Shown: positions 34,949 through 46,964 of the stretch, in pieces | Position numbering within the stretch: the stretch's first letter is position 1 | Layout: every line of letters starts with the position of its first letter | Assembly: GCA_014529385.2 (NCBI GenBank) | Contig: CM043946.1 | Span: forward strand, 34,428,558 to 34,492,557 | DNA: 64,000 bases | Direction: 5' to 3' | Source: Adiantum capillus-veneris | Lineage: Eukaryota; Streptophyta; Polypodiopsida; Polypodiales; Pteridaceae | Translations under genes and position numbers: made by a program | Notes under the pieces: model-generated | Database searches by the model: none | The model's input: the letters and a program-made list of their open reading frames with translations, nothing else | Told to the model about the DNA's origin: nothing

Positions 34949-36550
34949 ACTATACATGTCTTGAGGTGAGGTGTCTTTTATGGTTAGGTCAATGCTATTT
35001 TGTGTTAGTATGTTAGTCGTTAGTAATCACTAGAAAGTTAATGTTACATTTACAATGGGTAGAGTGAGTTGATTTGATGAAGGAAGAGGGGTGAATTAAA
35101 AGAGAATCATTGAGATGGTGAAGCTTTGAAGAAGCTTGAACTCACCCTTGTGTAGATTGTGGAAAAAATGACCGCTGGTCTTCTTCTTCTTCTTCGCTTC
35201 TTTACGCCGCCGCCACGGTTGACCACCACGATGAAAAGAGGATTTGTTGATGAAAAATCCTCAATTTTCAGAAGTTATCATGGTTAAGATGCTGAATTTT
35301 AGATATTTTAGGAGAGGTAAATGAAATTGTAACATAGAAGCAATAGAGAGAGACATGGAGAGGGTGTATGTATGTAGAGGTTCATAAAAGAACTATAGGG
35401 ATGAGAGAGAAGGGTAATGGTAAAGAGGGTGGGAGAAGCCATGGAAATTGCAGGTTTGAGTGAAGGAAGGAGAGGGAGGGATGTGTAAGAGTGAGTAGGT
35501 GTGTGGAAGGGTGAGAGAAGACTAAGGGCTACTTGTGAGAAAAGTGGGCAGACTGGGGTCCACTCAAAAAATCATAGCTCACCGCTGGTAGCTCCAAAAA
35601 TCATGAAAACATTTGAGGTGATTATTCAGAGCGTGGGCTACATTTTCTCTTTTGACCACCGCTCCAAATTCGGAGTGGAGATAGGTGCCAAAATTCTCAC
35701 CAAAAAGCTTGTTTTTTATGCCTGCAAAAGTCTTTTAGTGGTCCCCTCCTTTGTTGAATTTGTACAATGCATCCAAGAGTGAGCCCCTCCTTTGTCATAT
35801 TATAATACAAAGCATTCAAGTTGCCCTTGACCCATGCATGAAGGAGGATTATTGGTGAAATAAGAAATATATACATGGTGGGACTAGTGTATGGACTATT
35901 CATGGACTTTAGCTCAATGAGCACATGGTGTTAGAATAATGAGTAAAAATAATAATAAAAATATGGAGGAGTTATGGATATGGAAAGATATTGGAATCAT
36001 ATGATATGGTCCCTCCTTGAATTATTTTGGGTGAAAGAGAAAAAGGTATGCAAGTAAATAATATAATAAAAGTAACCAATGAGTAGAAATCAATTTTTTG
36101 TTTTCACGAGGGTGAGGGTGAAAATGTGGGAGTGATTTGTATAAAGGAAAAATATGAGGTTAGAGTATGTACATATTGGCAAAAAATATAATTATGGTGT
36201 AAGAGGATGAAAGAAGGTGTACATAGGTTTAATAAAACGCACACCTAAGTAGAAATATTTAAATAAAATACCAAAATAATTATAAAAAATCCCTATATTT
36301 AGGCCATATATACAATGAAATATTTACACACAAAGAGTCCATAATATACTTTTATTTTTTATTTTTTTTTTGGATCACCTAGCCCAGTGACTAGCTAGCT
36401 GAGGGTTTTTAAGAAGATATGGGAAAAGCCCCCTAACTTACACACGCCTATGTACAGTGAAATGGTAGGGATAGCCATAGCGTTTGGGTGAATTTGGTAG
36501 GGTGGAGTAACTTAGTATGGCAATTATGGAGAGCCGAAAAACGGCTATCA
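33877..36550 (-). repeat. Element D 5' LTR
   Basis: 2674 bp, with the minus-strand TATA box at 34711-34723 and (GA)n at 34910-34946. It ends on + with GGCTATCA. Short open frames that occur at the same place in both LTRs show no protein motif and are not annotated. Confidence 0.9.
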
Positions 36551-36656
36551 CTAGGTTGCGACAAGCTATGGGCAACCTTGCTTTACAAGCCAAAGTTACT
36601 CAACCACTTCATGCTTATGGGATTTCCCTTCCTTTCCAAGAGAAGAGAGAGATTAG
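36551..36656 (+). pseudogene. Gypsy A gag fragment between element D and Copia E3
   Basis: Continues A gag copy 2 ('RLRQAMGNLALQAKVTQPL.AYGI') and ends in ATTAG before the E3 LTR. The corresponding place in copy 1 ends in CTTAG before the E1 LTR. Confidence 0.75.
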
Positions 36657-37247
36657 TGTTACCATATACATGTGGTAGTGATGTGTGTGAAAAAACTAGG
36701 ACCGCCGGGGCATTTTCTCCCTCTCTAGGAGGTTTTTTCCCCCGAGCATTGTATATACGTCCATCACTCTAGAGCTATCTATCTTTCCATTGCACACTAA
36801 GTAACACACTTTCTATTGTGTGCCTTGAGCTTCCTTCGTCTTCTCCAAGCTATGTGCATTTCTCTGCCACCCTAATTCCAACAATTGGTATCAGAGTAGG
36901 TTACGTCCTCTCGGGCTTAGTCGCCAGCTGCTCCAGCACACGCCTGCTCACTTTCTCCGATTACAATGAGGTTTGGCGAGCGTTCGCAGGTCGATAAATA
37001 TTTCGGGTGTACTCATAGAGATTAATTTGCTCAGATTTCTAATTTGCGCTCATTTTGACCTCCGTTTCCACTACAAGGAGGTCTGCATAGGCAATTTTGT
37101 CATTTTGTGTAGAATTTTTATCAGTGCGTCGATTTCTGCATAACAAGTGCCTTACAGTCTTCTACGGTTTGTGCCATATAGCACGGGTTGTTCTCGCTCC
37201 ATTTCTTCTATTTTCGGGAAGTTTTCACATCAGGTGCATCATTTACC

Positions 37248-38919
37248 ATGGTTGACAACAACACAGATGTCTTCAAGATGTTTGCTGCTGAGGATAGGTT
37301 GGATGGGGACAATTACCCTATGTGGGCTTATATGATGCAACACGTTCACGTGTCAAAGGTCGTTTGGAATATTGTGCAGGGAATTGATGTACGTCCTGGT
37401 TCTGAGGATGTACGCGATGTTAAGGATGTTGCAGGTCTTGCTGCAAGGATTGTTGCTATTAGAGTTGTTTTGCCTACGGCAGAACAAGCTCGTTGGGATG
37501 TAAAGGATGCGCAGGCTCATGCATTGATTGCGTTGTCTAGCACACCATTGTTCCTCACATCCGTTCAACAAAATCTGCAAAACAGGCTTGGGATATTTTG
37601 GCTCATCTTTATGCAAGTCGCAATGAGGCTAAAATTGCTTTGTTGTGTAAAGAGCTGGAGTCAAAGATTATGCATGAGGAAGATTATATGAACACTTTCC
37701 TTGCTAGTGTCAAGGATATCAATGAGGAACTTATTTTTGCAGGTGAAGTCATTTCAGATATTTCCCTTGTGCAGACTGCTCTTTATGCCTTGCTAGATTC
37801 TTACCAAACTTTTGCTAGTACTTGGAGACTTATGACCCAAGGAAATCTTGAAGTTGTCAAGTTTGATTCATTATGCACATTGCTGTTGTAAGAGTCACTT
37901 TCTAGAAAAAAGAGGACTAGGCAGTGTGCAATTGAACAGGCTTTTATTGCTTCTCAGAGAAAGGGTGGTAACAACAATACAGCCACTTCCTATGGTTCTG
38001 TTGCGAGTGGAAAAAATCATGTTCCTAATGCTTCTGCTGGCAGCAATTCGTTTAGAAATTCTGGTGATAAGGGCAAAAGGAAAATGCGTTGTCATTATTG
38101 TAAAGCTAATGATCACTTGATCAAGTCGTGTCCTAAGTTGAAGGCCAAAGAGGCTAAGAAAAAAGAGGGTGGTTCCACTGCAAATGCTAGTTCCACTACA
38201 AATGCAGCCATTGTTGAGTTTTCCTTGAAAGGAGACTGTGTTGCTGATGTTGCACTTACAATCCTACTTTCCATGATGCATGCTTGTCAGTTGCTGCAGA
38301 TACACATGTGTGGTATTTCGACAGTGGTGCTACAAAGCACATTACCTCACATCGTGAATTGTTCACCTATCTCGAGTCTATCCCTCATGGGAATTCAGTC
38401 ACTTGTGCCAACAATTCCTCTTATCCGGTTCAAGGAGTTGGAAAGATTGTGCTTAATGCTGCAAATGGCGGTTCCGTCACACTTGTTGATGCAATTTATG
38501 TACCTATGATCAAGAAGAATCTCTTATCTGTATCCGCACCTACTAGACTTGGACTTGTAGTCAAATTTGTGGATGACAGATATACAGTTCATGATCTCAT
38601 TTTTGGTGATGAAATCGTTGCATCTGGCCTTTTGTGCCATGCGCTCTATAAGCTCACTTTGTATGACAAGTGTGGACAAAATTTTGCAAATGTTGTTGCA
38701 GATTCAAGGGCTATTTCAGATGCAAAACTTTGGCATGCAAGTTTTGGTCATCTAATATTTGCCAGTTTGCTGCATTTGCAGAAATTTGATATAGTTGCTT
38801 CTTTGCCTCTTCTTGAAGCACCTGTGAAACATGTTTGTGAAGGTTGTACTTTGGGTAAGATGCAGCGTTCTAAGTTTCCAAAGGATGGTTGCCACATGCA
38901 AGTTGCAGCTTGTGCATAG
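37248..38919 (+). pseudogene. Copia E3 Gag, protease and pre-integrase
   Basis: ATG at 37248 ('MVDNNTDVFKMFAAEDRLDGD'). A deletion relative to E2 at about 37537-37545 shifts the frame; E1 has the same lesion. Further pieces include the zinc knuckle 'CHYCKANDHLIKSC', the protease 'WYFDSGATKHIT' (38284-38919 frame, Asp-Ser-Gly kept) and the GAG-pre-integrase 'LWHASFGHLIF' with 'CEGCTLGKMQRSKFP'. A stop at 37888-37890 also breaks gag. Confidence 0.85.
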
Positions 38920-39680
38920 TGATGTTTGTAGGCCCATGCAAACTCCGTCCTTGGGCAATTACCTGTACTTCGTGACTTTCATTGATGATTACTCCAGGCA
39001 TGCATAAGTATTTCCGCTTAAAGCGAAGTCCGAAGTTTTTATGTGCTTCAAACAATTTATGGCTATGGCTAAAGATGTCTCGAAATGTGCTATGGGCAAC
39101 CTCCGTTCCGATCAAGCAGGGGAGTATATGTCTCATGAATTCAATGCATTTATGGCTAGTCGTGGGATAAAACACCAATGTACAATGCCTTATACACCTC
39201 AGCAAAATGGTGTTGCTGAGAGGAAAAACAGGTCACTGATGAAAATGGCACGATGTATGGTCAAAAGTCAAGCTTTGCTGCATTCTTTTTGGCTTGAGAC
39301 CATCATGTGTGCCACTTATGTACTAAACAGGTGTCCTACAAAATCTTTGTAGTCTATTACTCCATATGAAGCATGGCATGATAGAAAGTCTTCTATTGAG
39401 CACATGCGTGTTTTTGGATGTTTGACATATGCTTTGGTGCCACAAACACAGCACAGAAAATTAGATAATAAAGCTGTCAAATGTATTTTTGATGGTTATA
39501 GTGCTGAAAGCAAAGGTTACAGGTTGTATCATCCGCAAACAAAACGTATTCTGGTTTCACGGGATTAGTGTTTGTGGAAGATTCTGTTCAGCCCTTGCTC
39601 TCATGTACTAGAGATAGTAATGTAAGCTCACGGGACATTTATGACACTTTATTGCCTCTTTTCAGTGGTGGAAATACAAA
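38920..39680 (+). pseudogene. Copia E3 integrase
   Basis: 'FVTFIDDYSRHA' with a stop, then 'NLRSDQAGEYMSHEF' (second catalytic Asp) and 'YTPQQNGVAERKNRSL' (Glu), followed by a stop at 39350-39352 and a degraded 'KCIFDGYSAESKGYRLYHPQTK'. It matches E2 throughout. Confidence 0.8.
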
Positions 39681-41496
39681 TGTAAGTTCCAATGAGGCAA
39701 ATGTATAGCCTATGGGGGTTTCTAAAAATGTTACAGATCAACCTATTTTTACTGATGCAGATGTACATGATGTACTTGATGAGGAAAGGGTTGAAAATGA
39801 GCACCCTAGAGGTATGCCAAAATGGCTGGTGCACACTTTGCGTGACAGTAAATTGGATACACCTTTGTCTAGTCGTACTCGTTCAGGCTCTCGCCATGCA
39901 TCTTATGCATCAGATTGTTATGCTTTGGCTGTGTCTAGATTGGATGATGTTGAGGAGCCTCTGTCTTTTGACGAAGCACAGAATTCAGAAAATTGGATGG
40001 CTGCCACGCATTCAGAATATGATGCACTTATAGAAAATGACACATGGACTTTATGTTATTTGCCTCCTTGCAAAGAGGCCATTGGTACAAAGTGGGTTTA
40101 CAAGTTGAAACGCAAGCCAGATGGTGGGATCGATCGCCATAAGCCTCGACTTGTTGAAAAGGGTTATGCACAGCAAAAAGGCATAGATTATGAATAGACT
40201 TTTGATCCCACTTGTCGTATGACTACTATGCGTTTTCTATGTGAATTAGTAGCCCATTTTGGTTGGGATGTACATCAATCAGACATTGTTACTGCTTTCT
40301 TGAATGGTGACATATTTGAGGAAGTTTACGTAACGTAGCCTTGCGGTTTTGTCATAAAAGGACAAGAGGACAAAGTGTGTAGATGTAAGAAGGCTTTGTA
40401 TGGGTTGAAGCAATCTCCTCGTGCTTGGTATGAGAAAGCTAACACTCATTTGGTCAAACGAGGCTTTCGTAGCAGTCCAACAGAAAGCACATTGTATGTA
40501 AAGCGTGAGGGTGATGTACTTCTCATTGTGGTTCTTTATGTTGATGATTTGTTGATCAGTGGACCAAATGAGAGACATATTGCTCAATTTAAGGCTGATT
40601 TGATAGCTACTTTCAAGATGAAAGATTTGGGGATGTTGCATCATTACTTGGGTATACAGTTTAAGCAGTGTGATGGTGGTATTGCCTTGTGTGAGAAAAG
40701 TTACATAGAGACATTGCTATGTAAGTTTGGACTTGAGGATTGCAAACCTATTGCCACTCCCATGGAAACAGGTTTGAAGTTGAGTCTACATGATGCTGGT
40801 GATCCTGCTGATGTCACTCTTTACCAAACTGTTGTTGGCTCCCTCATTTATGTATGCAACAGGAGGCCAGATATTCAGTTTGCAGTCTCACAGGTCAGCA
40901 GATTTATGCATAGCCCAGGGTCTAAGCATTGGCAGGCTGTCAAGAGGATTTTTCACTACCTTAGTGGCACTTTACATCTTGGCTTGTTTTATCCCAAGGG
41001 GGGATCATTGCCGCCAGACTTACATGCTTTTTCGGACTCAAATTGGGCTGGTTGTTTTGACACGTGAGTGTCCACAAGTGGTTTTTGTTTCATGCTTGGC
41101 AGTTCATGTATATCATGGTTGAGCAAGAAGCAACCTACTGTGGCCACTTCGAGTTGTGAGGCTGAGTATAGGACAGTCTTCACAGCTACGGTTGAGTGTG
41201 TATGGCTCAGACGCCTTATGGTGGTTGATTTGGGTGTTGGACAGGACACTGCCAACACTATCTACATTGACAGTCAGAGCGCATTGGCAGTTGCGAGAAA
41301 CCCAGTTTTTCATGCTCGCACAAAGCACATTGAGGTGCATTACCACTATGTCAAGGAGAGGCTCTCAACAGGAGAGATCAGCTTGGCTTATGTGCCAACA
41401 CAAGACAACCTTGCAGATCTTTTCACAAAGGAATTGTCTCGTGAGAAGCTTGAAGCTTTCCGCAAAGCTTTTGGCTTACTCCCCTTTGTGGACTGA
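39681..41496 (+). pseudogene. Copia E3 reverse transcriptase and RNase H
   Basis: RT start 'ENDTWTLCYLPP' and 'IGTKWVYKLKRKPDGGIDRHK' are followed by a TAG at 40195-40197. The frame 40375-41067 holds 'LYGLKQSPRAWYEKA', 'LYVDDLLISG' and the start of RNase H 'FSDSNWAGCFDT'. A TGA near 41066 is followed by 'SSCEAEYRTV', 'IDSQSALAVARN' and the terminal 'FGLLPFVD'. The RNase H carries the Asp-Glu-Asp residues. Several stops make it inactive. Confidence 0.85.
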
Positions 41497-41804
41497 TCAT
41501 GTCCTCAGGGCATGGCACTTCCCTTTACTCATGTGCCACCTCTCGTTCACCGCATCACTCCAGGGGGGATTTGCTACCATATACATGTGGTAGTGATGTG
41601 TGTGAACACACTAGGACCGCCGGGAAAAAAACATTTTTTCCCTCTTTAGGAGGTTTTTTCCCTCGAGCATTGTATATACGCCCATCACTCTAGGGCTATC
41701 TATCTTTCCATTGCACACTAAGTAACACACTTTCTATTGTGTGCCTTGAGCTTCCTTCATCTTCTCCAAGGTGTGTGCGTTTCTCTGCAACCCTAATTCC
41801 AACA

Positions 41805-42633
41805 CTTAGGAGGCCTCTTGATGAGACTCCCAAAATAAGACTCTCTCCCATAAGAGAGGAGTAATCCAAAGAACGAGAAAGAAGCGAATCACTAAGTTCC
41901 TCTGAAGATGTGGCTCCACGAAGACAATAGTCTAGACGGCCACCAACTCCCCACCAACTCCTCCCAAGAGGAAACAGTCAACTCATAGTCCTTCTCCTCG
42001 TCACTCCAAAAGGGAAAGAGGAAACAAAGGAAGAAAAAGGCAAGAAAGAGGTCACCCTCTTCTCCTTCTTCTTCTTCACCTTCGTCCTCTTTTGATGAAA
42101 GCAACAGCTATTCTCCTTCAAAATACAAGAGGAGAGGATATCGCAAATCTTAATATGCATGGCAAAGGTCTCAAAATCTCAAGAAATTCAAAGAGGGAGG
42201 AAAGAGTATCTCTTTTCTCACCTATGATGGCTTTGGTGCTACCGCCAAAGTATTGGCCTTGATCCAACAATTTGATGCAGATTTTGGAGATGAGGAATTC
42301 ACAGAGTCCTCTAAGCTACACCATGTAGCTATGCACTTCCAGGAATCTTCTCGTCAATGGTGAGCTAGCCTTCGTGGCAACGGCAAAGTCCCAAAGACAT
42401 GGAAAACTCTACGAGTTACCATCATGAAGCAATTCCTTGCAAGAGATGCAAAGGAGAAAGTACTTATCAAATGGCAAAGTTTGAAGCTGCTCTCCAGTGA
42501 GTCTATCCACAAATATGTGGACAAGTTTTGGGATTTACATCTCCAGGCTATCGTCTTTCAAAAGATAGACTACGCCGAGCAAAAGCAACAATTTTGTGCG
42601 GGATTACCTAAAGAAATGGCTGAGTATGTCAAC
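41805..42633 (+). pseudogene. Gypsy A gag, central part
   Basis: Diverged relative of B gag: 'RRPLDETPKIRLSPIREE', a Lys/Ser/Arg-rich block, then 'KKFKEGGKSISFLTYDGF', 'AMHFQESSRQW' and 'TWKTLRVTIMKQFLARDAKEKVL', ending 'FCAGLPKEMAEYVN'. Stops occur at about 41863 and 42363. Element F inserts after AACTCAAC-type sequence with a TCAAC target duplication (42629-42633, 48552-48556), and gag continues beyond it. Confidence 0.8.
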
Positions 42634-42907
42634 TGTTATGAGCGCGTATAGAGCTAGAAGAGAGCAAGAGTAGTTGCTCACAATGTACAAGAACTTGGAT
42701 TTGATGATAAGCTTAATATTGATTACAAGACTTAATACTTTATTAAGAGAGCTAGATAAAAGACTTGGATTACGTGACTTGAATACAAGACAAGGCTTGA
42801 TTGCAAGGAGAAGACTTGAACATAAGACAAGAACTAGAAGAGGGCTTTCCTCATAGGAGCCTCACAACTGGTGTTGGCAAGACTGAGGGTCTTGTGGCCC
42901 AAGACCC

Positions 42908-42920
42908 CTATTTATACTAG
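42908..42920 (-). promoter_or_regulatory. TATA box of element F 3' LTR
   Basis: Minus-strand CTAGTATAAATAG, followed by GGGGTC. The matching box of the 5' LTR is at 48168-48180. The nearest heat-shock element in the 5' LTR (48238) lies about 60 bp upstream of it. Confidence 0.65.
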
Positions 42921-42949
42921 TGCTTGAGGAGGTTACTTGAGGAGGTTAG

Positions 42950-43258
42950 GACTTCTAGGTTCTTCTTGAGGAGGTTCGAATCTTCTAGAACCTTCTTGAT
43001 CCTTCTAGTTCTTCTAGAATCTTTTGGATCCTTCTTCAACTTTCTAGAGCTTTCCAAAAACTTCTAGATTCTTCCGAAATCTTCTACAAGCTTCTAGAAA
43101 CTTCTTGATCCTTCTAGTTCTTCTCGAACCTTCTAGATCCTTCTTCAACTTTTTAGAGCTTTCCAGAGACTTCTAGATTCTTCTGAAATCTTCTGCATGT
43201 TTCTAGAAACTTCTAGAATCTTCTACATCCTTCTAGATTCTTCTAGAGCCTTCTAGTG
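42950..43258. promoter_or_regulatory. Array of heat-shock elements (TTCnnGAA) in F 3' LTR
   Basis: Perfect alternating TTC/GAA pentamers occur as a 4-unit element at 42978-42995, 3-unit elements at 43092-43104 and 43121-43133, and a 5-unit element at 43201-43223, with additional 2-unit sites such as 43012-43019. Three or more alternating nGAAn units are the known binding site of heat-shock factor trimers. The array is upstream of the LTR TATA box in the element's direction. Activity is inferred, not shown. Confidence 0.65.
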
Positions 43259-43333
43259 ATTATGTAGGCGATGACATAGGCGATGATGCAGGCAACGACT
43301 GGCTCTCAAGAATCCATGACATTACCCCCTCCT

Positions 43334-44788
43334 TTAGCAATGAGTTCCACGAGGAGCTGTGGTGTTCCCTGAGTTGGGCTTCCATGGATGTTGTTGATGG
43401 AACTCTTGGACTTTGAGAGATGCATGTTGTAGATTGTGTGTTGGTTCCCAGGTTTTTTCACTAACATCATAGCCTTTCCAATGCACCAAGTACCGTAACC
43501 TGCCGTGCGAAACTCGAGAATCTAGGACTTTCTCAACCTCATATTTGGCATGTCCTTGAATCTCAACTGGAGGAAGTGGTTGTAGGGCTCTTCCTGGGAT
43601 CTTAGATGTGTGACAAGGTTCTAGGACAGAGACATGAAAGACCGGATGGATTTTCATGGATGAGGGCAATCGGAGTCAATAGGTGACTGGATTGACTTGA
43701 CGGATAATTTTAAACGGGCCAAGCCTTCGATAATCAAGCTTTTGACAGGGACGAGATGAACGCAGATCGCATTGGAGAAGCCAAACTTTATCCCCTTCTT
43801 TGTATTTTGGATGCTACATGCGATGGAGATCTGAACTTTCCTTATACTTGGATTGAGCTTCTTTGATATGAATTGTAAGTTCTCTGTGAATTGCAGATAA
43901 TTGTTGTGCAAGATGAATAGCTGCTGGATTCTTGACTTGATAGTGTCTGTGGATATTATGTTTGGGATGTTGACCATAATTAGCAAAGAATGGAGTGTGA
44001 TGGGTGGAGGCATGAAAATTGTTATTATAGGAGAATTCTGTTAGCGGTAGGAGCTTGACCCAATTATCCTGGTGATAATTGATAGTACAGCGGAGATACT
44101 GTTCCAAAACTTGATTTACTCTCTTTGTTTGTCCATCACTTTGTGGGTGATTGGCTGAGGAGAGGTTGATTTGTACTCTGAGAAGCTTGAATAAGCTTTT
44201 CCAAAAGCTAGAGATGAATTGTGGGCCTCGATCAGAAACTATGTCATCCGGTAATCCGTGATAACGATAGATATGTTGTAGAAAGAGTTTGGCCGTACCT
44301 CCGCTAGTGATGGTTTTAGTGGTTGGAATGAAGTGTGGCCATTTTTGTAAACCGGTCCACGACTACTAAAATGGAGTCAAATCCTTGTGACAAGGGTAGC
44401 TCTAAATGAAATCCATGAAGATGGATGACCATGGTTTGGTTGGAATGGGCAAGGGATGGAGTAACCCATGAGGATGATGACGAGGGGCCTTTGATCTATT
44501 GCAAGTGTCACAAGTGCCTACATACTCCTTGACAAGCTTCCACATTTGAGGCCACCAAAAGTCGCGGGAGAGAAGCTCAATTTTCCTATTAACCCCAAAA
44601 TGCCCTACTGATGGAAGATCATGCCGTTGCTGAAGTACCTCCAAGCATGTTGGTCCTGGCGGAATATAGAGAAGACCTTTATAGTAAATTAGTCCATCAA
44701 TTTCTTGAAAGTCCTCATTAACCTCTTGTCCTTGTAGTTGTTGTCTAATATTCTGAGCAAGTGGGTCTTTGGCAATTTGCGTCTTCAC
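43334..44788 (-). pseudogene. Element F integrase and chromodomain
   Basis: The HHCC zinc region is 'HDLPSVGHFGVNRKI...CDTCNRSK'. The DDE core follows with 'SSIFMDFI' and then decayed frames. 'RCTINYHQDNWVKLLPLTEFSYNN' and 'STHHTPFFANYGQHP' mark the C-terminal half of the core. The last open frame (43669-43334) contains 'HPVFHVSVLEP' and a chromodomain 'YEVEKVLDSRVSHGRLRYLVHWKGYD' continuing 'SEKTWEP', which places the element among chromoviruses. Chromodomains in this group help target integration to modified chromatin. Frameshifts lie near 44020 and 44395. Confidence 0.85.
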
Positions 44789-44845
44789 CTTAGAAAGAAA
44801 AGTAGAATCTTCAGGAGCTTGGATCGTGGAGGCGTTTAGCTTAAG

Positions 44846-46210
44846 CTACTCAGGTTTCAAAATCACTGACTCTTGTTGATCAAATGCTGCGTCGCCTTCT
44901 CTAGGTGCAAGGTAGGATCTTCTTGATAAGGCATCTGGCTTATCTTGTTGACGGCCAGGTCTTAAAGAGATAACAAAATCAAACCTTGATAGGATACCAC
45001 TCCACCTGGCTTGACGACGATTCAAGACGCAGGATGTCATGAAGTATTCCAAATTCTTGTGATCTATAGAGACAGTGATCTTATGAGGAGCTCCTTCAAG
45101 TAGGTGACGCCAAGTGTTGAAGGAGTCGATGATTGCTAAGAGCTCTTTGTCATGGATTTCATAATTGATTTCTGTAGCTGAGAACTTGCGGGAATGAAAA
45201 GCCACTGGATGTACTCGACCATCCTCTCCTACTTGGGATAGAATAGCGCCAAGGGAAAAATATGAAGCGTCTATTTCTAGGATTAAAGGCTTTGTAGGAT
45301 CTGCGTGAATTAGAATGGGTGCGGTCGTGAAAGCTTGCTTGAGATTTTGAAATGCTTTCACGGCCTCTGAGTCCCAGACAAACTTATTATGGCTTGTCAA
45401 CCTTGTGAGTGTTGTAACCACCTTGGAGTATCCCTGTATAAAGATACGATAAAAATTTGCAAATCCAAGGGAACATTGAACATCTCTTACCGAGGTGGGT
45501 GTCTCCCAATCAAGGATGGTTTGAACTTTGTTTGGATCCATGGAGATTCCCTTTTCAGAAATTACATAACCAAGAAACTCCACCTTAGATTGATGAAAAG
45601 AGCACTTCTCCAACTTTGCATATAACCCTGATGCACGAAGCTTTTCAAGCACTAATCGTACATGGTGCTCATGCTCTTCTTGATCCTTGGAAAATATAAA
45701 GATATCATCCAAATATATTACCACAAAATAATCCAAATACTCCCGAAAGATATCGTTCATTAAATGTTAAAAAATAGCTGGGGCATTTGTGAGACCAATT
45801 GACATGACGGTATATTCAAAGTGGCCATACCTTGTCCGAAAGGTTGTTTTCCATTCATCACCTTCTTTGATTCTAACTAGGTTGTAAGCACCACGAAGAT
45901 CTGTTTTTGTAAATATTCTTGCTTTGCGAAGGCGGTCAAGAAGCTCTACGATCAAGGGAAGGGGATAGCGATTCTTGATGGTGATCTTGTTTAGGCCCCT
46001 ATAATCCACGCGCATCCGGAGAGTTCCGTCCTTCTTCTTTACAAAGAGAATTGGAGCTCCTGCTGGGGACTTTGAATGCCGTATGAACCCCTTAGAAAGA
46101 TTGTCATAAATATTTTTCCGTAACTCTACCGATTCATCTTCAGATAGCTTGTATATTGGGCCAAAAGGGGGTTGGGTTCCCTCCTGAAGCTCTATAGCAC
46201 AATCATAGGG
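44846..46210 (-). pseudogene. Element F reverse transcriptase and RNase H
   Basis: '[29 protein letters not shown]' and '[15 protein letters not shown]' lead to '[11 protein letters not shown]'; a stop at 45766 follows. The next frame then has 'YFVVIYLDDIFIFS' (YLDD intact). RNase H reads 'LEIDASYFSLGAILSQ', 'YEIHDKELLAIIDSF' and 'SIDHKNLEYF', with Asp-Glu-Asp kept. The 45760-44846 frame is 304 codons long without a lesion. Confidence 0.88.
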
Positions 46211-46964
46211 TCAATACTCCCGTAAGAGGTCTGCATTCTTCTTCTCAAAAACATCATTGTAATCTTGATATTTACGTGGCAATGCCTCCATGATTTTTGT
46301 TGTCGACGTGTCAGTTGGTGTTGCAAATATCAGGAAAGTTGGATACTTTTTGGCTGCACGCATGAAGACCTTGGCTCCAAGATATATAGGCCTATTATGC
46401 CTTCCCTTCTTCTTTTGGACTTTTCGTGGTTCAATTCTCCGAACCCTCCAATCGATGTCAGGATTATGTAATTCAAGCCACGGTAGCCCAATAACAATTG
46501 GACTGCTTGAGCTTTGTATATTATTGAACGCTATTCTGGAAACATGCTCCTGCAATGTTACTTCTATGGGGGCGAGTTTCATACCTGACATCCCCTGAAG
46601 CGAGGGGACGACCATCAATGACTTCTACAGTTGCTGGATTAGACTTCTCCACAAGTGGTATGCCTTGTTCTTTTGTAAATTCTTTGTCCATGAAGCACGT
46701 CGTTGCACCTGAATCTAGTAATGCTTCACAATCCATGTGCTTACCCGGCATATGGATCTTGACTGGTAGCATAAAACTTGAAGTGGAATCAGCGGGAAGA
46801 AACAGACCTTTTTTTGCTCGGCTTTTGTCCAACCGGTCGGTCTCTATTGGGGTTGGACGTCCATGTTTTCCGAACACGTTGAGGCCATTGCACCATGAAC
46901 CTTCATCCTTCTCTTCCTTGGACACTATTGAGCCATGTGCCCCTGCTCTCCAAAATACATACAT
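46211..46964 (-). pseudogene. Element F aspartic protease and linker to RT
   Basis: 'CEALLDSGATTCFMDKEF' is a complete Asp-Ser-Gly active site. A frameshift near 46570 leads into the second frame with 'SPIVIGLPWLELHNPDIDW', the ILG-equivalent region, and 'YNDVFEKKNAD', the usual stretch just before RT. Confidence 0.82.

Larger units (their letters stand above)
25333..36550 (-). mobile_element. Full-length Ty3/Gypsy element D, Tat-type (dual RNase H)
   Basis: The 11.2-kb element is in minus orientation, with LTRs of 2674 bp (33877-36550, 5' LTR) and 2695 bp (25333-28027, 3' LTR). In its own direction the LTRs read TGATAGCC...CCGCCTCA. The target duplication is CTAG, or ACTAG if the shared A is counted (25328-25332, 36550-36554). 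The matching uninterrupted site is seen at 10915-10925. Internal order is gag, protease, RT, degenerate RNase H, second RNase H, integrase; there is no chromodomain. The LTRs differ at only about a dozen positions by eye, so the insertion is recent, yet coding already has stops and frameshifts. Confidence 0.92.
36657..41804 (+). mobile_element. Full-length Ty1/Copia element E3
   Basis: 5148 bp with 227-bp 5' LTR (36657-36883) and a 233-bp 3' LTR (41572-41804) that carries a few extra A residues near 41626. The target duplication is ATTAG (36652-36656) / CTTAG (41805-41809), one base diverged. A TGGTATCAGAG primer site follows the 5' LTR and a polypurine tract AGGGGGGAT (41562-41570) precedes the 3' LTR. 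Same family and gene order as E2, with more lesions. Confidence 0.9.
42634..43321 (-). repeat. Element F 3' LTR
   Basis: 688 bp. In element orientation U3 starts at 43321, the TTCTAGAA-rich block spans about 43258-42950, a TATA box is at 42918-42908 and the rest is R/U5. The other LTR has the same layout. Confidence 0.9.
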
